A DNA stretch of 64,000 nucleotides from Bacteroidaceae bacterium (GTDB taxonomy: Bacteria; Bacteroidota; Bacteroidia; Bacteroidales; Bacteroidaceae). The stretch is from positions 1 to 64,000 of the forward strand of contig JAFUWG010000036.1 in assembly GCA_017483605.1 (NCBI GenBank), in the 5' to 3' direction. Positions 53,800 through 62,038 of this stretch are shown piece after piece. A program made the position numbers and the translations under genes. Positions within the stretch are counted from its first letter, which is position 1; each line of letters starts with the position of its first letter. The notes beneath the pieces were generated by a model. The model searched no databases, was not told the DNA's origin, and was given only the letters and a program-made list of their open reading frames with translations.

Positions 53800-54252
53800 A
53801 TGACGATGAAAGGATTTATCACCACTTTGTTGCTGATATTGTGTACAATTGTTCGTGCACAAACAGCAGACGCTCTTTACGATGAGGGCAAGAAACTGTA
53901 TGACCAAAAGAAGTATGAATTGGCCTTGAAGAAACTCCTTCCTGCCGCTCAGAAAGGGCACAAGAAGGCACAGTACCGTGTCGGTCGTTGCTACGACAAG
54001 GGACACGGCGTGGCAGAAGACAACCAAAAAGCCTATCAGTGGTATCTGAAAGGTGCCCAGCAAGGGCACGGCAAGTCTCAATACCAATTGGCAAAGTGCT
54101 ACATGAAAGGTAAGGGAGTTGCCAAAGACACCGCCAAGGCAAAGGCATGGATACTTAAGGCCGTGAAGACTTCCGGGGGGAAAGAAAAACTGGACGAGGA
54201 CGTTGCTGAAGGCGACAAGACCGCGATTGCACTCAAGAAACTGATTAAGTGA
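53800..54252 (+). CDS. Exported Sel1-repeat protein
   Basis: A 150-aa protein with a signal peptide (MKGFITTLLLILCTIVRAQ, using either of two close ATGs) and Sel1-like TPR repeats: ALKKLLPAAQKGHKKAQYRV, AYQWYLKGAQQGHGKSQYQL and a partial third (KAWILKAVK). Such proteins act as binding scaffolds in the periplasm. It stands alone between a divergent regulator and a repeat cluster. Confidence 0.82.
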   Translation: MTMKGFITTLLLILCTIVRAQTADALYDEGKKLYDQKKYELALKKLLPAAQKGHKKAQYRVGRCYDKGHGVAEDNQKAYQWYLKGAQQGHGKSQYQLAKCYMKGKGVAKDTAKAKAWILKAVKTSGGKEKLDEDVAEGDKTAIALKKLIK

Positions 54253-54414
54253 AAAGTGAAGAGTGAAAAATATAAGTGAAAAGTGAAGAGTGAAAAATAT
54301 AAGTGAAAAGTGAAGAGTGAAGAGTGAAAAATCTAAGTTACCTGCCATCCGGATTGTTAGTCATTGGCAAAAGTAACTTAGATTTTTCACTCTTCACTCT
54401 TCACTTTTCACTTT
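54247..54414. repeat. GTGAAAAATG-type inverted repeat, copy 2, with tandem arms
   Basis: A 27-base unit (AAGTGAAAAGTGAAGAGTGA and on) occurs twice exactly (54247-54273 and 54274-54300). The third, longer copy (54301-54341) is the complement of 54373-54414. The stem tip CTAAGTTAC/GTAACTTAG differs from copies 1 and 3. The repeat reaches the stop codons of both converging genes. Confidence 0.8.
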
Positions 54415-55124
54415 CAATTATGCACCAAGGTGCCGATGTCCTCACCCTCCATCACCTTTTTCAAGTTGCCGAGGACGTCCATGTTGAAGACATAAATGGG
54501 CAGGTTGTTTTCCATGCACATGGCGGTGGCTGAGATGTCCATCACCTTCAAGCCCCGTGCAATCACATCTGCGTAGGTAATATCGTGATACTTCGTGGCA
54601 GTCGGGTCTTTCTCGGGGTCTGCCGTATAGACACCATCCACACGGGTGCCTTTCAGCATCACGTCTGCCTCGATCTCGATGCCATGCAGGGAAGAGCCTG
54701 TGTCTGTCGTGAAGTAGGGAGAGCCTGTGCCAGCACCCATGATGACCACTTCGCCTGCCTCCAGAGCCTCAATCGCCTTCCACTTATTGTAGAACTCGCC
54801 AATCGGCTCCATACGGATGGCGGTGAGCACACGATTTTTCTGGCCAATCGCACCCAACGCACTCGACAACGCCAACGAGTTGATGACCGTGGCACACATG
54901 CCCATCTGGTCGCCCTTCACGCGGTCGAAGCCCTTGCCTGCTCCGCTCAATCCGCGGAAGATATTACCGCCACCGATGACAATGCCAATCTGTACTCCCA
55001 TCTCTGCAATCTCTTTGATTTGCTGGGCATACTGGTTCAGTCGTTCCACATTGATGCCCTGCTTCTGCTCTCCTGCCAAACTCTCACCCGAAAGTTTGAG
55101 AAGAATACGTTTGAATTTTGCCAT
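54414..55124 (-). CDS. pyrH: UMP kinase
   Basis: A 236-aa bacterial UMP kinase of the amino-acid kinase fold that makes UDP. Motifs: RILLKLSGESLAG, GIVIGGGNIFRGL, DQMGMCATVINSLAL and GTGSPYFTTDT. Length fits. A -7 box (TACCTTTG at 55161-55154) precedes it. The stop codon touches the inverted repeat downstream. Confidence 0.96.
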   Translation of the reverse strand: MAKFKRILLKLSGESLAGEQKQGINVERLNQYAQQIKEIAEMGVQIGIVIGGGNIFRGLSGAGKGFDRVKGDQMGMCATVINSLALSSALGAIGQKNRVLTAIRMEPIGEFYNKWKAIEALEAGEVVIMGAGTGSPYFTTDTGSSLHGIEIEADVMLKGTRVDGVYTADPEKDPTATKYHDITYADVIARGLKVMDISATAMCMENNLPIYVFNMDVLGNLKKVMEGEDIGTLVHN

Positions 55125-55153
55125 AACTTTCTATTTTTAACATTTTTGTACTG

Positions 55154-55161
55154 CAAAGGTA
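55154..55161 (-). promoter_or_regulatory. -7 box of pyrH
   Basis: TACCTTTG on the minus strand, 29 bases before the pyrH ATG. No well-spaced TTG was found. Confidence 0.45.
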
Positions 55162-55234
55162 CACAAAAATTGGCATCTAATATTTCTATCTCCCATTTTT
55201 TCTATAATTTTGTATTCCAAAAATCAAAAATCCA

Positions 55235-55657
55235 ATGAAGAATATAACGATTCCATCCGAAAACGGAGAGTTAAGCCTAACGGTGACAGGTCGAAGCAAT
55301 GATTCGTGGTATGACGTGGAAGTTCACGCACAGGTGCAAAGGTTTGAAGCACGACATGGCATCTGCCTGATGAACGATGATTTTGTGTGGTTGTATGACA
55401 AACTTGTCACCCTACAAAACGAAAGGGAGGCATACTTGAAAAATGAGCCGACAAAGAAGGCTGTCTTTGAAGCCACCGAAGAGGAGTTGGGCATAACGGT
55501 TTATTATTCAACAGAAGAACTCGGAAAAATTGTCTGGGAATGTTGCATACAATCCATGTACACAGGCACCAGTCTCACGTTCTCTCTGAAAACATACCTT
55601 GATGATTTGGACGTTATTATTTCACAAGTCAAGGACGTGATTGACCACCTATCATGA
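55235..55657 (+). CDS. Hypothetical cytoplasmic protein
   Basis: A 140-aa protein with no signal or membrane span (MKNITIPSENGELSLTVTGR at the start, then WYDVEVHAQVQRFEARHGI). The beta-strand start followed by a helical region is reminiscent of small immunity-type proteins such as WapI, but I cannot support that. It is divergent from pyrH, with a 110-base spacer. It is followed by the fourth dispersed palindromic element. Confidence 0.55.
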   Translation: MKNITIPSENGELSLTVTGRSNDSWYDVEVHAQVQRFEARHGICLMNDDFVWLYDKLVTLQNEREAYLKNEPTKKAVFEATEEELGITVYYSTEELGKIVWECCIQSMYTGTSLTFSLKTYLDDLDVIISQVKDVIDHLS

Positions 55658-55763
55658 AAGGGAGCCATTCCACCTGCTGGCGATTTCTGTTTCAACTTCA
55701 AGACAGGACAGGCAGACCAGTTCAGTGACGGCGAAAGATAGGACAAAATTGCACGCTCGAAGC

Positions 55764-55843
55764 CTCAAAGGTGGTCTGAGTCACACCACCGAGGCGGTCT
55801 GAGTCACACCACTTGGGCGGTGTGACTCAGACCACTTTTGAGG
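55764..55843. repeat. Dispersed palindromic element, copy 4
   Basis: Two forward and one reverse copy of GGTCTGAGTCACACC between CTCAAAGGTGG and CCACTTTTGAG. Outer ends pair again (CGCTCGA at 55754-55760 and TCGAGCG at 55846-55852). The left flank GGACAAAATTGCACGCTCGA matches the complement of the right flank of copy 2. Confidence 0.88.
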
Positions 55844-55914
55844 TATCGAGCGTGTCCTTTTTATGGTAAAACAATATTGTTCAACGGGGATTGCCGTTTT
55901 TGCCGGTCACGACA

Positions 55915-56985
55915 TCAGCGACCGAACTTCTGCCGCTTCCACTCCGACCAAGGTACGGAGTAGCCGTTCTGCTTGTTGTCCTGCACGTAGGCATAGAGCA
56001 ACGGAACAAGGTAACTCGTTTCGGTGAAGAGGCTTACACGCCACTTCTGCTCACCTGGGCGTTTGCCCTGATAGAACAGGCTGGTGCCGCCAAGTTGTGT
56101 CTGACGATAAAGAATGTCCTTCATCGGAAGGTCGGGATTACGCAACATATCGAAGAACGACATCCAGAGCGTGGTGCGACCACGACCTGCCTGACAATGC
56201 ATGTGTACCCACGCACGTTCGGGCAGCGAACGGTAGATGTCGAGGAACTGGTCGATGACATAGTCGCAAGGGAACACGTGGTCGAGTGCGGCAAGACGCA
56301 GGTAATTCAGTCCGTAACGCTCCACCATCTCTTTCTCCGTCCATGCACTATCTACATCGACAAGAAGATTCTGAGCGTTGGTCATGACATAGTTGTTTGA
56401 ACCGCTGATATTGCCCACCACGATGCGTTGTCCCTTGAGCGAGTGGAAAATCGAATCCTCTTCACGCAAGATGTCCTCACGACGGCGACCGATATTGGAC
56501 CAATTGATATAGCCATACCACGACACGTGGTTACCATTCACATATCCGTGTGTCTCCTGACGCAAGTCGAGGATGTAGATGGGCATATCGCCTGCATGTT
56601 CCTTCAGCCAAGGGAGGACAACCTGCATATCCTTGTCCGACAAGCGAGAACTGCCGGAGAGGTAGAGGTGGTCGAGCCCCTCTCGCGTAGGCACATAGGA
56701 GGTGTCGGGCAGTTCGCTCGCCGCACCTACGTTGCGGAACGGACCGCCCATCCAGCGGAAGGCAAAAATGTCGTCAACACTCTTGATGTCTTTGTTCGGT
56801 GCCTCCATACGCCACTCCTGTGCCCTGTAGCCCCAGCGGCTCACATCGTCGAGGTTTTCACGCTCGTTGGCTTTGTTGATGAACTTGTAGATGGTGGAGG
56901 AGAACTCCGTCTGGGCTGTCACGGTTCCGTGTGCCCCTAAGAATACGGCAACGATGGCTGCCAACTTGATTGTTCTGTTTCTCAT
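55915..56985 (-). CDS. Exported PTP-like phosphatase (possible phytase)
   Basis: A 356-aa protein from ATG 56985, which begins a signal peptide (MRNRTIKLAAIVAVFLGA). The catalytic loop is HCQAGRGRTT (Cys 264, Arg 270), the CX5R motif of cysteine phosphatases; this H-C-x-A-G-x-G-R-T form occurs in bacterial PTP-like phytases that remove phosphate from inositol hexaphosphate. Substrate not proven. It lies 31 bases downstream of a 5'-nucleotidase, so the two probably form a periplasmic phosphate-release pair. Confidence 0.82.
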   Translation of the reverse strand: MRNRTIKLAAIVAVFLGAHGTVTAQTEFSSTIYKFINKANERENLDDVSRWGYRAQEWRMEAPNKDIKSVDDIFAFRWMGGPFRNVGAASELPDTSYVPTREGLDHLYLSGSSRLSDKDMQVVLPWLKEHAGDMPIYILDLRQETHGYVNGNHVSWYGYINWSNIGRRREDILREEDSIFHSLKGQRIVVGNISGSNNYVMTNAQNLLVDVDSAWTEKEMVERYGLNYLRLAALDHVFPCDYVIDQFLDIYRSLPERAWVHMHCQAGRGRTTLWMSFFDMLRNPDLPMKDILYRQTQLGGTSLFYQGKRPGEQKWRVSLFTETSYLVPLLYAYVQDNKQNGYSVPWSEWKRQKFGR

Positions 56986-57016
56986 TTTTTCGTTATTTTT
57001 GTCATTTGTCAAATCG

Positions 57017-58588
57017 TCAATTCACCGTCACCCGCCCTTGTGGCTTGGCATATCGCTTGCCCAGTTTGCCCTTGAGCCGATGCTTCAGATAGTCAGCCAG
57101 CATGTCGCGACTGAGTTTGGTGCTGCCTTCGATGAGACGGCACTCCTTCAGGGTGCTGTAGAAGCCGCCCGAACTGTAATAGTCGTTGGTGCCCACCGTG
57201 TAACGGCGTGTCGGCTCCAAGGGCTTGTAGCGTCCTGTGTGACCTTCCTCCACCTCGACGTTGCTCACCGTGTGAGTGGCGGTGTCGATGGTGTAACGCA
57301 TTCCGGCGACATGCGGGAACGAGCCGTCGGCCTTCGGGCACTTCTCCGTACACTTTTGCAACATGCCAAGCAGTTGCTCGCCTGTTGCCTCTATCAGACA
57401 GACATGATTGTCGAAAGGCTGCACAGAGATAATGTCGCCATAGTTGATTTTTCCCTTGGGCAACCCGTTACGCAGACTTCCGCCATTCACCAATCCTATT
57501 TCCGCCCCTGTCTCGGCACGATAAGCGTCTGCCACCATGTCGCCGATGGCGGCGGTGCTGCGTCTTACAATCCACGAACCATCGGCATCCTTCACCGGCA
57601 GGTCGTATGGCGACTTTGCGATGTGCCGCGATGACACCTGGTCAATCAAGGCTTTCACGCTGTCGGTGGTGAGTGCCACACGTTCGCTGACGTAGGGGAT
57701 GTTGTCAATCGGTATCAACTCCGTCAGCATACGACCGTCTGGCGTGATGGTCAACTTGCCCACCGTGGCAAACTGCGTGCCTGTCTGCGTGAGCGGCACC
57801 TGCAACCCGATGTTGTTGACGACGCTGTCACGCTCTATTCTGGCATGGGTATGGCCGTCAAGCACCACGTCGATGCCGTGAGTGTTCTCCACAAGCCCAT
57901 GCGACCAGATGCCCGTAGAGCGTATTTCTTCGCCCAAATGTGACAACACCACCACGTAGTCGGCACCCTCAGCCCGAGCCTTGTCCACCGCCTGCTGCAC
58001 CAGTCGGTAGGTATCATCGGCACACAGGTCATAGAGTTTTTTCCCGTCATTGTCGAAGAAAGCGTATGCCTCCGAACGCATCGACTCGGGGGTGGTGACG
58101 CCCACAAAGGCGACACTTCGATTGCCATAACGCTTGATGAGGTAGGGCAGGAACATCGGGGCATCTTCGCCAACGGCAAAGAAATTGGCCGCGGTCACCG
58201 GCACGTCAAGGTCTGCCAGCAGTTCCCTCATGCGTGGCACACCATAGTCAAACTCATGGTTCCCCAAGGTCAAGGCATCATAACTCATCTGCCGCATGAT
58301 GTCAATAATGTACTGCCCGTGGGAAATCGCTCCAGCCAAAGCCCCTTGCAGGAAGTCGCCGCAGCAGACCATGCCCACATCACACGTGTCGGCCTTGAGA
58401 ATGGCATCATACAGCCCCTGCATACGTTGGTAACCGTCGATGCCACAATGGACATCGTTCTCATAGAGTATCACGATGGTTTTCCCATCGGCACTCTGAC
58501 TGGTGGCATCGGCTACTTGCTGATGGGCACAAAGGCACTGTGCCACCGCCATTGCCACACAAAAAACAAAAATTTCCATCTTCTTCAT
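57017..58588 (-). CDS. Exported 5'-nucleotidase (metallophosphatase)
   Basis: A 523-aa protein with a signal peptide (MKKMEIFVFCVAMAVAQCLC; a Cys at its end could be a lipobox). The metallophosphatase domain has ENDVHCG (Asp 45, His 47), CCGDFLQG (Asp 78), GNHEFDYG (Asn 110, His 111) and VLDGHTHARI. The C-terminal 5'-nucleotidase domain has VNGGSLRNGLPKGKINYGDI. It releases phosphate from nucleotides in the periplasm. Confidence 0.9.
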   Translation of the reverse strand: MKKMEIFVFCVAMAVAQCLCAHQQVADATSQSADGKTIVILYENDVHCGIDGYQRMQGLYDAILKADTCDVGMVCCGDFLQGALAGAISHGQYIIDIMRQMSYDALTLGNHEFDYGVPRMRELLADLDVPVTAANFFAVGEDAPMFLPYLIKRYGNRSVAFVGVTTPESMRSEAYAFFDNDGKKLYDLCADDTYRLVQQAVDKARAEGADYVVVLSHLGEEIRSTGIWSHGLVENTHGIDVVLDGHTHARIERDSVVNNIGLQVPLTQTGTQFATVGKLTITPDGRMLTELIPIDNIPYVSERVALTTDSVKALIDQVSSRHIAKSPYDLPVKDADGSWIVRRSTAAIGDMVADAYRAETGAEIGLVNGGSLRNGLPKGKINYGDIISVQPFDNHVCLIEATGEQLLGMLQKCTEKCPKADGSFPHVAGMRYTIDTATHTVSNVEVEEGHTGRYKPLEPTRRYTVGTNDYYSSGGFYSTLKECRLIEGSTKLSRDMLADYLKHRLKGKLGKRYAKPQGRVTVN

Positions 58589-58674
58589 GCTACAAATTTA
58601 CGTCTCTTTTTATATCTCACAGCACTTATTTGTAAAAAAATAATGAAATAACCCTCAAAAAGTTGAAAAATCAG

Positions 58675-58725
58675 TACCTTTGCAACGGAAACGGATTCAT
58701 AATGACAAAAATATCCGTATCTTTG
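58675..58725 (+). promoter_or_regulatory. Two tandem -7 boxes upstream of pyrE
   Basis: TACCTTTG at 58675-58682 and TATCTTTG at 58718-58725, 43 bases apart, both followed by GCAAC, upstream of ATG 58777. Neither has a well-placed TTG. Confidence 0.45.
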
Positions 58726-58776
58726 CAACAAGCATTCGATACAATCAATAAAACAATCATATACAGAAAGAAAATT

Positions 58777-59409
58777 ATGAAAGCATTGGAGAAGATTTTT
58801 GCGGCAAAACTGCTGAACATTAAGGCAATCAAGTTGCAGCCGGAGAACCCGTTCACATGGGCAAGCGGCTGGAAATCGCCGTTCTATTGCGATAACCGAA
58901 AGACATTGAGTTATCCCGAGTTGCGTAACTTTGTGAAGTTGGAAATCTGCCGCATCATCGAGGAAAACTTCCAAGATGTAGATGCCATCGCAGGTGTGGC
59001 TACGGGCGCCATTCCACAGGGAGCATTGGTGGCTGATGCCCTGCACAAGCCTTTCGTATATGTACGCAGCAAACCCAAGGACCACGGGCTGGAGAACCTC
59101 ATCGAGGGCGAGTTGAAGCCAGGCATGAAAGTGGTGGTGATTGAAGACCTCATCTCCACGGGTGGCTCGTCGCTGAAGGCGGTAGAGGCAATCCGCAACA
59201 ACGGATGCGAGGTGATTGGCATGGTGGCAAGTTACACGTATGGCTTCGATGTGGCAAAGAAAGCCTTCGACGATGCCAAGGTGAAACTCATCACCCTGAC
59301 CAACTACGAGGCGGTGCTGGATGTGGCATTGAAGACTGGCTACATCACGGAAAATCAGATTCCTGTATTGAACGAATGGAGGGCTAACCCAAGCGAGTGG
59401 CAAAAGTAA
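58777..59409 (+). CDS. pyrE: Orotate phosphoribosyltransferase
   Basis: A 210-aa enzyme that joins orotate and PRPP in pyrimidine synthesis. The PRPP motif VVVIEDLISTGGSS and the loop VRSKPKDHGLENLIEG are clear. Start at ATG 58777 (MKALEKIFAAKL); the upstream frame runs through the promoter boxes. First gene of a pyrE-SRPBCC-argH group. Confidence 0.94.
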   Translation: MKALEKIFAAKLLNIKAIKLQPENPFTWASGWKSPFYCDNRKTLSYPELRNFVKLEICRIIEENFQDVDAIAGVATGAIPQGALVADALHKPFVYVRSKPKDHGLENLIEGELKPGMKVVVIEDLISTGGSSLKAVEAIRNNGCEVIGMVASYTYGFDVAKKAFDDAKVKLITLTNYEAVLDVALKTGYITENQIPVLNEWRANPSEWQK

Positions 59410-59416
59410 AGTAAAA

Positions 59417-59516
59417 GTGAAAAATGAAAAGTGAAAAATTTGCTACCGCATTTGTGTCAACAGGTAGCATACTGTTGCGGTAGCAAATTTTTCACTTTTC
59501 ACTCTTCATTTTTCAC
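59417..59516. repeat. GTGAAAAATG-type inverted repeat, copy 3
   Basis: Left arm 59417-59450 (GTGAAAAATGAAAAGTGAAA, then AATTTGCTACCGCA) pairs with the right arm 59476-59516. The tip TGCTACCGCA/TGCGGTAGCA is the same as in copy 1. It lies between pyrE and the SRPBCC gene and could limit read-through or protect the pyrE message. Confidence 0.82.
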
Positions 59517-59533
59517 TCAAAACTTTAGTTTTT

Positions 59534-59995
59534 ATGGCAAAATACGAAAGTCAAATTAAGCAAGTGCCGTACACACAAAGTGCGGTTTATGCGAAGGTTG
59601 CCGACCTGACCAACCTGGCAGTTATCAAGGAGCGTATCAACGACCCCAAAGTGCAGGAACAAATCCCTGCCGGCAAGATTGATGAGGTACGCAAAGCGAT
59701 TGAGCAGATGGATTTTACGACCGACACAGCGAGCGGTCCTGCAGGTCCTGTCGGCAACATCTCCGTGCAAATCGTGGAACGTGAACCCGAGAAATGCGTG
59801 AAGTTCGCTTCGACCAGTTCACCTGTCAGTTTCAAACTGTGGATTCAAGTGCTCCCCACCAGCGAGACATCCAGCAAAATCAAGGTGACGATTGATGCCG
59901 ACCTCAACTTCTTCATGAAGCAGATTCTGGAGAAGCCCCTCAAACAAGGTGTGGACAAATTTGCCGACATGCTGGCAATGATACCGTATGAATAA
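59534..59995 (+). CDS. SRPBCC (START-like) fold protein
   Basis: A 153-aa protein with the SRPBCC layout: N-terminal strand and helix (YESQIKQVPYTQSAVYAKVA), central strands and a long C-terminal helix (LEKPLKQGVDKFADMLAMIP). The family binds hydrophobic ligands in a cavity; no ligand is known here. Kept between pyrE and argH. Confidence 0.75.
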   Translation: MAKYESQIKQVPYTQSAVYAKVADLTNLAVIKERINDPKVQEQIPAGKIDEVRKAIEQMDFTTDTASGPAGPVGNISVQIVEREPEKCVKFASTSSPVSFKLWIQVLPTSETSSKIKVTIDADLNFFMKQILEKPLKQGVDKFADMLAMIPYE

Positions 59996-60009
59996 GGGAA
60001 AAACTAAAA

Positions 60010-61350
60010 ATGGAAAGTGAAAAACTTTGGACAAAGAACGTCTCCATGACGGAGGAGATAGAAAAGTTCACCGTGGGCAGAGACCGCGAGATGGACTTGT
60101 ATCTGGCAAAGTACGACGTGCTTGGCTCGATGGCTCACATCACCATGTTGCAGTCGATTGACCTGTTGACTGCGGATGAGTTGAAGGTGCTCTTGAAGGA
60201 GTTGAAAGCCATCTATCAGCAGGCAGAGAAGGGTGAGTTTGTGATTGAGGAGGGCGTGGAGGATGTGCACTCACAGGTTGAGATGCTGCTGACTCGCAAA
60301 CTCGGCGACATCGGCAAGAAGATTCACTCGGGCCGCAGCCGCAACGACCAGGTGCTGGTGGACTTGAAACTCTTCATCCGCGACCAAATCAAGGAGATAG
60401 CAGGGCTGGTGAAGAGCCTCTTCGACGAACTCATCGCCCAGTCGGAACGGTACAAGAACGTGCTCATGCCTGGCTACACCCATCTGCAAGTGGCGATGCC
60501 CAGCAGTTTCGGCCTGTGGTTCGGTGCCTACGCCGAAGGACTGGTGGATGACATGCAGTATCTGCAAGCGGCATGGAAAATCACCAACCGCAACCCGCTC
60601 GGCTCGGCTGCAGGTTACGGCAGTTCGTTCCCCCTCAACCGCCAGATGACCACCGACCTTCTCGGCTTCGACTCGATGGACTACAACGTGGTCTATGCCC
60701 AGATGGGACGCGGAAAGACGGAAAGGAATGTGGCGTTCTCAATGGCAAGCATCGCCGGCACCCTCGCCAAGTTGGCGTTCGATGCCTGCATGTTCAACTC
60801 GCAGAACTTCGGCTTCGTCAAACTTCCTGCCGACTGCACCACTGGCTCCAGCATCATGCCCCACAAGAAGAACCCCGACGTGTTTGAGTTGACCCGTGCC
60901 AAGTGCAACAAACTCCAATCGCTGCCTGTCACGGTCACGATGATTATGAACAACCTGCCCGTCGGCTACTTCCGCGACCTGCAAATCATCAAGGAGGTCT
61001 TCCTTCCCGCCTTCGACGAACTGAAGGACTGCCTTCAGATGGCGGCATACATTATCAATAAGATGGAGGTAAACGAACACATTCTCGACAACCCCATCTA
61101 CGACCCGATGTTCTCCGTCGAAGAGGTGAACCGCCTCGCCCGTGAGGGGATGCCTTTCCGCGATGCCTACAAGAAAGTGGGTCTCGACATCGAGGCTGGC
61201 AACTTCACCCCCAACAAGGACATCCACCACACCCACGAAGGCTCCATCGGCAACCTCTGCAACGACAAAATCCAAGCCCTCATGGATGATGTGATGGCTG
61301 GCTTCAAGTTCGAGAAGATGGAAGAGGCAGTGAAGAAATTGTTAAATTAA
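60010..61350 (+). CDS. argH: Argininosuccinate lyase
   Basis: A 446-aa enzyme that makes arginine and fumarate from argininosuccinate. The fumarase-family signature GSSIMPHKKNPDVFE is present, as are HSGRSRNDQVLVDLKLF and PGYTHLQVAMPSSFG. The start ATGGAAAGTGAAAAAC is very close to the arms of the GTGAAAAATG repeats, so the first few codons (MESEKLW) may come from such a repeat. Confidence 0.95.
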   Translation: MESEKLWTKNVSMTEEIEKFTVGRDREMDLYLAKYDVLGSMAHITMLQSIDLLTADELKVLLKELKAIYQQAEKGEFVIEEGVEDVHSQVEMLLTRKLGDIGKKIHSGRSRNDQVLVDLKLFIRDQIKEIAGLVKSLFDELIAQSERYKNVLMPGYTHLQVAMPSSFGLWFGAYAEGLVDDMQYLQAAWKITNRNPLGSAAGYGSSFPLNRQMTTDLLGFDSMDYNVVYAQMGRGKTERNVAFSMASIAGTLAKLAFDACMFNSQNFGFVKLPADCTTGSSIMPHKKNPDVFELTRAKCNKLQSLPVTVTMIMNNLPVGYFRDLQIIKEVFLPAFDELKDCLQMAAYIINKMEVNEHILDNPIYDPMFSVEEVNRLAREGMPFRDAYKKVGLDIEAGNFTPNKDIHHTHEGSIGNLCNDKIQALMDDVMAGFKFEKMEEAVKKLLN

Positions 61351-61360
61351 AAGAATCATC

Positions 61361-61724
61361 ATGAACAACGCAGATTTTTGGGCATCCATCCGCACCATTA
61401 TTGCCGAGGGTTTCACACCCGAAGGTCTGCACAAACTGGAAGAGTATGCAGAAGATTTCATCAGTGGACGGTTGGTATATCAACGCTTTTCACCGCACGA
61501 ACAGCATGGCTGCGCAACGGGAGGTGCAACAAATGTCATTGCATCCCTGCTCGCGGGAGCAGAAGATAGAACAGATTCAGATGCTGCGAAAACTCTCAGC
61601 GAGTTCCAAAGAGAGTGCCAACACGGAGCGAAGCAGGAGGGATTGCAATATTCGCATCAACACACCAGATTTACGGCAAGGTGGAAAACGAGTATTGAAT
61701 ACAAATGTGGTATTTTATCCTTAA
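61361..61724 (+). pseudogene. Internally deleted, frameshifted kinase-like gene
   Basis: The first frame (MNNADFWASIRTIIAEGFTP, EDFISGRLVYQRFSPHEQHG) resembles the N terminus of putative polyvalent protein kinases of Bacteroidota. After about 90 residues, the match continues only in another frame with the family's tail (CNIRINTPDLRQGGKR), which ends at TAA 61722-61724. Most of the kinase-like middle is missing. I recall the family rather than having searched it. Downstream of argH by 10 bases. Confidence 0.55.
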
Positions 61725-62038
61725 AGAGTGTAATATGAACAAATAGACATAACAACATAAAGAAGCGTTGACTTTTTGATTCTTGTTCCAGAAAATTCGC
61801 CAAAAATATCTCTCAAGATGATAGAAGTTGATGCTCGCGTTTTGGCGCGGGCTGATACTTGTATTTGAGAGAACGGCGTTTGGCGATGCCTCTGGAACGA
61901 ACACACAGAATCAGACTCGTGCCGTTTTTATGCCCTTTGATTAAGAAAGTTTAACACCTTTGAAAGTTAACATTGCCGCATGTATTGCGTATATATAATA
62001 TATATAAATAGTAGGAACAAATATAAACGAAACGAACA
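61725..62038. other. Gene-free, AT-rich spacer before the thioredoxin-like gene
   Basis: Short frames here have no recognisable content. There is a weak CACCTTTG box at about 61956 and an AT dinucleotide run (TATATATAATATATATAA) at about 61989-62006. Confidence 0.4.

Noticed and set aside
53788-54348. Minus-strand 186-codon frame
   Set aside because: It runs through the inverted repeat and antisense to the Sel1-repeat gene; the Phe/Leu-rich start is repeat DNA.
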